Shown in pieces: positions 61,491 through 64,000 of a DNA stretch of 64,000 bases (positions are counted from its first letter, which is position 1; each line of letters opens with the position of its first letter). The position numbers and the translations under genes are program-made. The stretch comes from Burkholderiales bacterium (GTDB lineage Bacteria > Pseudomonadota > Gammaproteobacteria > Burkholderiales > WYBJ01). The notes under the pieces were generated by a model that saw only the letters and a program-made list of their open reading frames with translations, did not search any database and was not told the DNA's origin. Where the stretch lies: contig JADLAC010000009.1 in the NCBI GenBank assembly GCA_020848435.1, positions 153,765 through 217,764 of the forward strand, given 5' to 3'.

Positions 61491-62198
61491 CTAGGGCATG
61501 CGAGGAGCATTCAGCGGGTAATTGCGCGGATCGCCGACGAATGCCTTGTCCGTCTCGGACAGGACCTCGTTCGGGCTCGAGCTGAAGCCGTCCAGCGTCC
61601 ACTCCTGCGGAATCGCGTACAGCATGATCGAGTGCGGGTCCACGCGCGTGGAGTTGACCTGGTCGCGCGCGTACACCGCGAACATGTTGTTGTCGATGGT
61701 CGCTCGATCCCAGTTGTTGGGAGGCCCCGCGAGCTCGCGATAGACCGCCTCCTTGTTCCACTTGATGCCCCCCGTCGGATTCTGATGCTCGTGAATCATG
61801 CCGAGCGTATGACCGAACTCGTGCAGCACGACCCCTTCCTCCTGCCAGCCGAGGTTCATGGTCGGCTGGCTCTTCGGCACCGCCTCGCAATCGCGCCCGA
61901 TATACGACCAGGAGCCGTCGTCCGGATCAAAGGTGATACGGATGTGCGGGTTGTGGTTGGTGGCGAAGTCGAACTTGAGATTGGCGAACCGGCTCCAGTC
62001 GGGTGCGAAGCGGCGAACGATCTCGCGTTCGGCCTCAGCGCCGTCGAGGAACGCAACCCGCAAGGTCGCGCCGAGCGGCCACAGTTTCGCGCGTTCGAAT
62101 GCCGCTCTCGGTGTCGCATGCGCGATCGTCACGGGATCGGGACCGGTGCGCAAATCGCGCGGCAGGATGCGATCGAAGCACACGCGCAGTCGAGCCAT
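61491..62198 (-). CDS. Astacin/matrixin-type zinc metalloprotease (M12-like)
   Basis: The 235-residue protein has the zinc-binding HEFGHTLGMIHEH (H-E-x2-H-x2-G-x2-H) and a downstream Met-turn region SIMLYAIP, which defines metzincin proteases. There is no pro-peptide or signal peptide from ATG 62198, where the ribosome site AGGAG is well placed. A GTG-type start 17 codons upstream would add no secretion signal. A cytoplasmic metzincin next to two caspase-like genes is unusual and may be an activating or effector protease. Confidence 0.85.
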   Translation of the reverse strand: MARLRVCFDRILPRDLRTGPDPVTIAHATPRAAFERAKLWPLGATLRVAFLDGAEAEREIVRRFAPDWSRFANLKFDFATNHNPHIRITFDPDDGSWSYIGRDCEAVPKSQPTMNLGWQEEGVVLHEFGHTLGMIHEHQNPTGGIKWNKEAVYRELAGPPNNWDRATIDNNMFAVYARDQVNSTRVDPHSIMLYAIPQEWTLDGFSSSPNEVLSETDKAFVGDPRNYPLNAPRMP

Positions 62199-62409
62199 GG
62201 CCTGCTCCTTCGATACGAACAACCGGCCCCATGCTACACCGCGGCGCACTCACGACACTATGACGAATCGCCGCAAATGCCGCTCGCAGGACCTCGGGAC
62301 AACGGCGCACTCGCGAAGGCCGGGAGAAGGCCTGCGATCGACCCGCGCCACGCATGGGCCTGCGCGTTGCTGCGCGCACAGGCGCGCTCGGGGCCTCGGC
62401 GACCACGCA

Positions 62410-63339
62410 CTAGCGCTTGGGGTCAACCGCAGGCCGTATGCTGCTCGGATCGATAGCGATACCCGGCTCGTCGGCGTGGCCCTGGGCGCGATCGTGCTCG
62501 GCGATGGTCGCGATGTGCTCGAAGGCTGCCGGCGCCGGCACGTCGCCCATGTGCTCGTCGTACAACCGGAACCATGGCAAGCCGCGTTCGGCGTAGGCAC
62601 GGGCATCGATCGGTGTCGGCGGCGGATCAACGCCGGTAATGGCTCGAAACTGCGCGCTGTTCAGGATGTGGATGCACAGCCGTGCCGCCGGCGACTCGCA
62701 CCAGGTCTCGATGCCGTGCGGGTCGGGATAGATCTTCTGCGTCATCCGCCCGCCCGCGCCAAGCCCCATGCGCGGGCTCATCTGCTTGACCAGCCCGTAG
62801 ACCGGCCGGGCGAGGGGACGTTCGAGCACGACGCCGGGTCGTGGTGCGTAGAATTCGATCTGCATGCCGCCGCGCGTTTCGCGACCGCTGATCGCGGCCT
62901 CGACGCTCGCGCCCTCGCCGAGCGCGACGGCGACGAACTGGCGGATGGTCGCGGGGCCGGTCTTGATGCCGTCGAGCCAAAGCTGCTCCGGGCAGACGAC
63001 GTAGTTCCGCGGGCGGGCGCGCAGTCCATGCGCATCGACGCGCGCCGACAGCACATTGACCCCGCCGAGCGCGATCTTCACGGCGAGCGGCGGCCAGTCG
63101 TTGCCGAAACCGAGCCACAGCGCTTCTCGCTGGTACATCGGGATGACATAACAGTCCTCGCCCGGCGCGGGCGGGGGGAAATGCGCGGCGTAAGGCGCGC
63201 ACGCGTACACGGGAAAGCGGCCGAGGCCGGGAGGAAGCGGATAGCGGCGACCATCGTCGGGGATACGCAGCGTGCGATGGAACGTGAGCCAGAAAGACTC
63301 GCCGATTCGAAGCGCATCGTCCGCCAGCGTGACTTCCAT
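62410..63339 (-). CDS. Conserved hypothetical protein
   Basis: The protein is 309 residues from ATG 63339. I do not recognise a named family, but the pattern YQREALWLGFGNDWPPLAVK, CPEQLWLDGIKTGPATIRQF and GLGAGGRMTQKIYPDP feels conserved in unannotated proteins often rich in beta strands. There is no signal peptide, membrane helix or catalytic motif. It is upstream of and in line with the metalloprotease (211-bp gap). A longer frame to 63954 crosses the 16-bp repeat array and is not used. Confidence 0.65.
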   Translation of the reverse strand: MEVTLADDALRIGESFWLTFHRTLRIPDDGRRYPLPPGLGRFPVYACAPYAAHFPPPAPGEDCYVIPMYQREALWLGFGNDWPPLAVKIALGGVNVLSARVDAHGLRARPRNYVVCPEQLWLDGIKTGPATIRQFVAVALGEGASVEAAISGRETRGGMQIEFYAPRPGVVLERPLARPVYGLVKQMSPRMGLGAGGRMTQKIYPDPHGIETWCESPAARLCIHILNSAQFRAITGVDPPPTPIDARAYAERGLPWFRLYDEHMGDVPAPAAFEHIATIAEHDRAQGHADEPGIAIDPSSIRPAVDPKR

Positions 63340-63417
63340 CGCGACCCCCGCGTCGTGCGGCTGCGAGAACCATCTAAGCGCAGTATTCCGCTTGTCGCCG
63401 TTCGCGTCAATGCCACC

Positions 63418-63529
63418 CGATACCGATGTCGCGGGGAATCGATGCCGCCGGGAACCAATCCCGCCGGGAACCGATGCCGCTCGGGACCGACGCCGCCCGG
63501 TACCAATGTCGCGGGGAATCGATGTCCTC
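63418..63529. repeat. Seven tandem copies of a 16-bp unit
   Basis: Units begin at 63418, 63434, 63450, 63466, 63482, 63498 and 63514, with consensus GGGAACCGATGCCGCC. The copies differ by a few bases each; the stretch ATGTCGCGGGGAATCGATG occurs near both ends. The array lies between divergent genes. The period is not a multiple of three and no spacers exist, so it is a minisatellite rather than CRISPR. It may bind a protein or simply be slippage-prone DNA. Confidence 0.9.
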
Positions 63530-63778
63530 GGTTGCAAGGCGGCGGGTCTGTCCAGGGGCGTCGCGCGCGAGGCCGGAAGCCCGGATGGTGGACTCTCGCA
63601 TCGACCGGCCGGGTGCGGCCGGCGCTTCGCGCCGCCGCCGGCTGTATTTTCCGTTGACCGTACGGACAGCGCGGCGGATGATGCTCCCGGAGCGTTCCCC
63701 CGCGCCTCGGCCTCTACCCGTAGCGGCTCGATTCGGCGCCCGTGCGCTGTTCTCCCGGTTTCTCTATTGGAGGAGACT

Positions 63779-64000
63779 ATGGCCGCTGTGAAGCCTGAAG
63801 CACCGAATTGCCTGACGGGTATCCGCGTCTTGGATTTCACCCAGTTCGAAGCAGGCACGTCCTGCACGCAGGTCATGGCGTGGCTGGGTGCCGACGTGGT
63901 GAAAATCGAGAACCCGACCGGAGGCGACCCCGGACGGCGCAGCGGCGCGACCAATCCGCATCACGACGATCCGTACTTTCTCAACTACAACTCCAACAAG
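63779..64000 (+). CDS. Family III (CaiB/BaiF) CoA-transferase (3' partial)
   Basis: The gene runs off the right edge; 74 codons are visible. The start ATG 63779 has the ribosome site GGAGGAG. LTGIRVLDFTQFEAGTSCTQ, WLGADVVKIENPTGGDPGRR and DPYFLNYNSNK are typical of the N-terminus of formyl-CoA-transferase-like enzymes. It is divergent from the hypothetical/protease island and unrelated to the three transferase genes at 10647-15467 except by family. Confidence 0.88.
   Translation, partial: MAAVKPEAPNCLTGIRVLDFTQFEAGTSCTQVMAWLGADVVKIENPTGGDPGRRSGATNPHHDDPYFLNYNSNK

Noticed and set aside
63418-63529. CRISPR array
   Set aside because: Units are contiguous, 16 bp and without spacers; no cas genes occur in the window.
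63340-63954. 205-codon extension of the hypothetical protein upstream of 63339
   Set aside because: It runs through the 16-bp tandem repeat and antisense to the CoA-transferase start; the peptide is repetitive Arg/Gly sequence.

Overview
The window is GC-rich, densely packed DNA, most likely from a betaproteobacterium of Burkholderiales type. The support is gene content: several orphan tripartite-tricarboxylate (Bug/TctC) binding proteins, many family III CoA-transferases, a complete heme d1 (nir) assembly operon, and overlapping start/stop codons almost everywhere. No rRNA, tRNA, CRISPR array, integrase or intact insertion sequence was seen.

Layout. (1) 1-6768: heme d1 assembly genes nirF-nirDL-nirG-nirH-nirJ-nirN, then a convergent Crp/Fnr regulator of DNR type; this is the maturation half of a cytochrome cd1 nitrite reductase locus whose nirS should lie to the left. 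(2) 7182-10612: a Bug protein, an acyl-CoA dehydrogenase, and a scar where the N-terminal part of a GMC oxidoreductase is joined to the C-terminal part of a Bug protein. (3) 10647-20997: two divergent operons. The minus operon is a MaoC-type hydratase plus three CoA-transferase genes, one of them a double-length two-domain protein. The plus operon is a SucCD-like CoA ligase, a Bug protein, a dienelactone hydrolase and a DUF6295 protein. An imperfect palindrome between them recurs upstream of the Bug gene at 7182.

(4) 21206-39407, the most striking block: a divergent pair of operons around a 411-bp control region. Leftward run a universal stress protein with a PCP_red tail, a HemY-like protoporphyrinogen oxidase, a PAS histidine kinase and a sigma-54 activator. 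Rightward runs an eight-gene respiratory cluster plus a maturase: a cytochrome bd-like membrane protein, two membrane-bound cytochromes c, a Tat-exported 1180-residue molybdenum enzyme of the nitrite oxidoreductase/nitrate reductase type, a small protein, its four-cluster Fe-S subunit, a TorD-like chaperone, a heme-b gamma subunit, and a radical SAM protein with a PCP_red tail. Good GG-N10-GC (sigma-54) promoters face both ways, so the adjacent two-component system probably controls the whole block.

(5) 39623-53619: fourteen tightly spaced minus-strand genes that look like one catabolic operon (AMP-ligase, family I CoA-transferase, beta-keto-acid cleavage enzyme, citryl-CoA-lyase-like enzyme, two SDRs, two FAD dehydrogenases interleaved with three EthD-like proteins, Asp/Glu-racemase-like enzyme, Bug protein). 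A divergent TetR gene with a TGAACGTTCA operator lies at its head. The substrate is unknown. (6) 54577-63339: an exported methyltransferase-like protein, then a minus-strand island with two caspase-fold proteins, a beta-rich protein, an alpha/beta hydrolase, an astacin-type metalloprotease and a conserved hypothetical. A one-base length change at 56801-56802 fuses the second caspase with the hydrolase. (7) 63340-64000: a seven-copy 16-bp tandem repeat, then the start of another family III CoA-transferase.

All protein assignments come from reading motifs and recalled family likeness, not from database searches. Promoters and operators are pattern matches.
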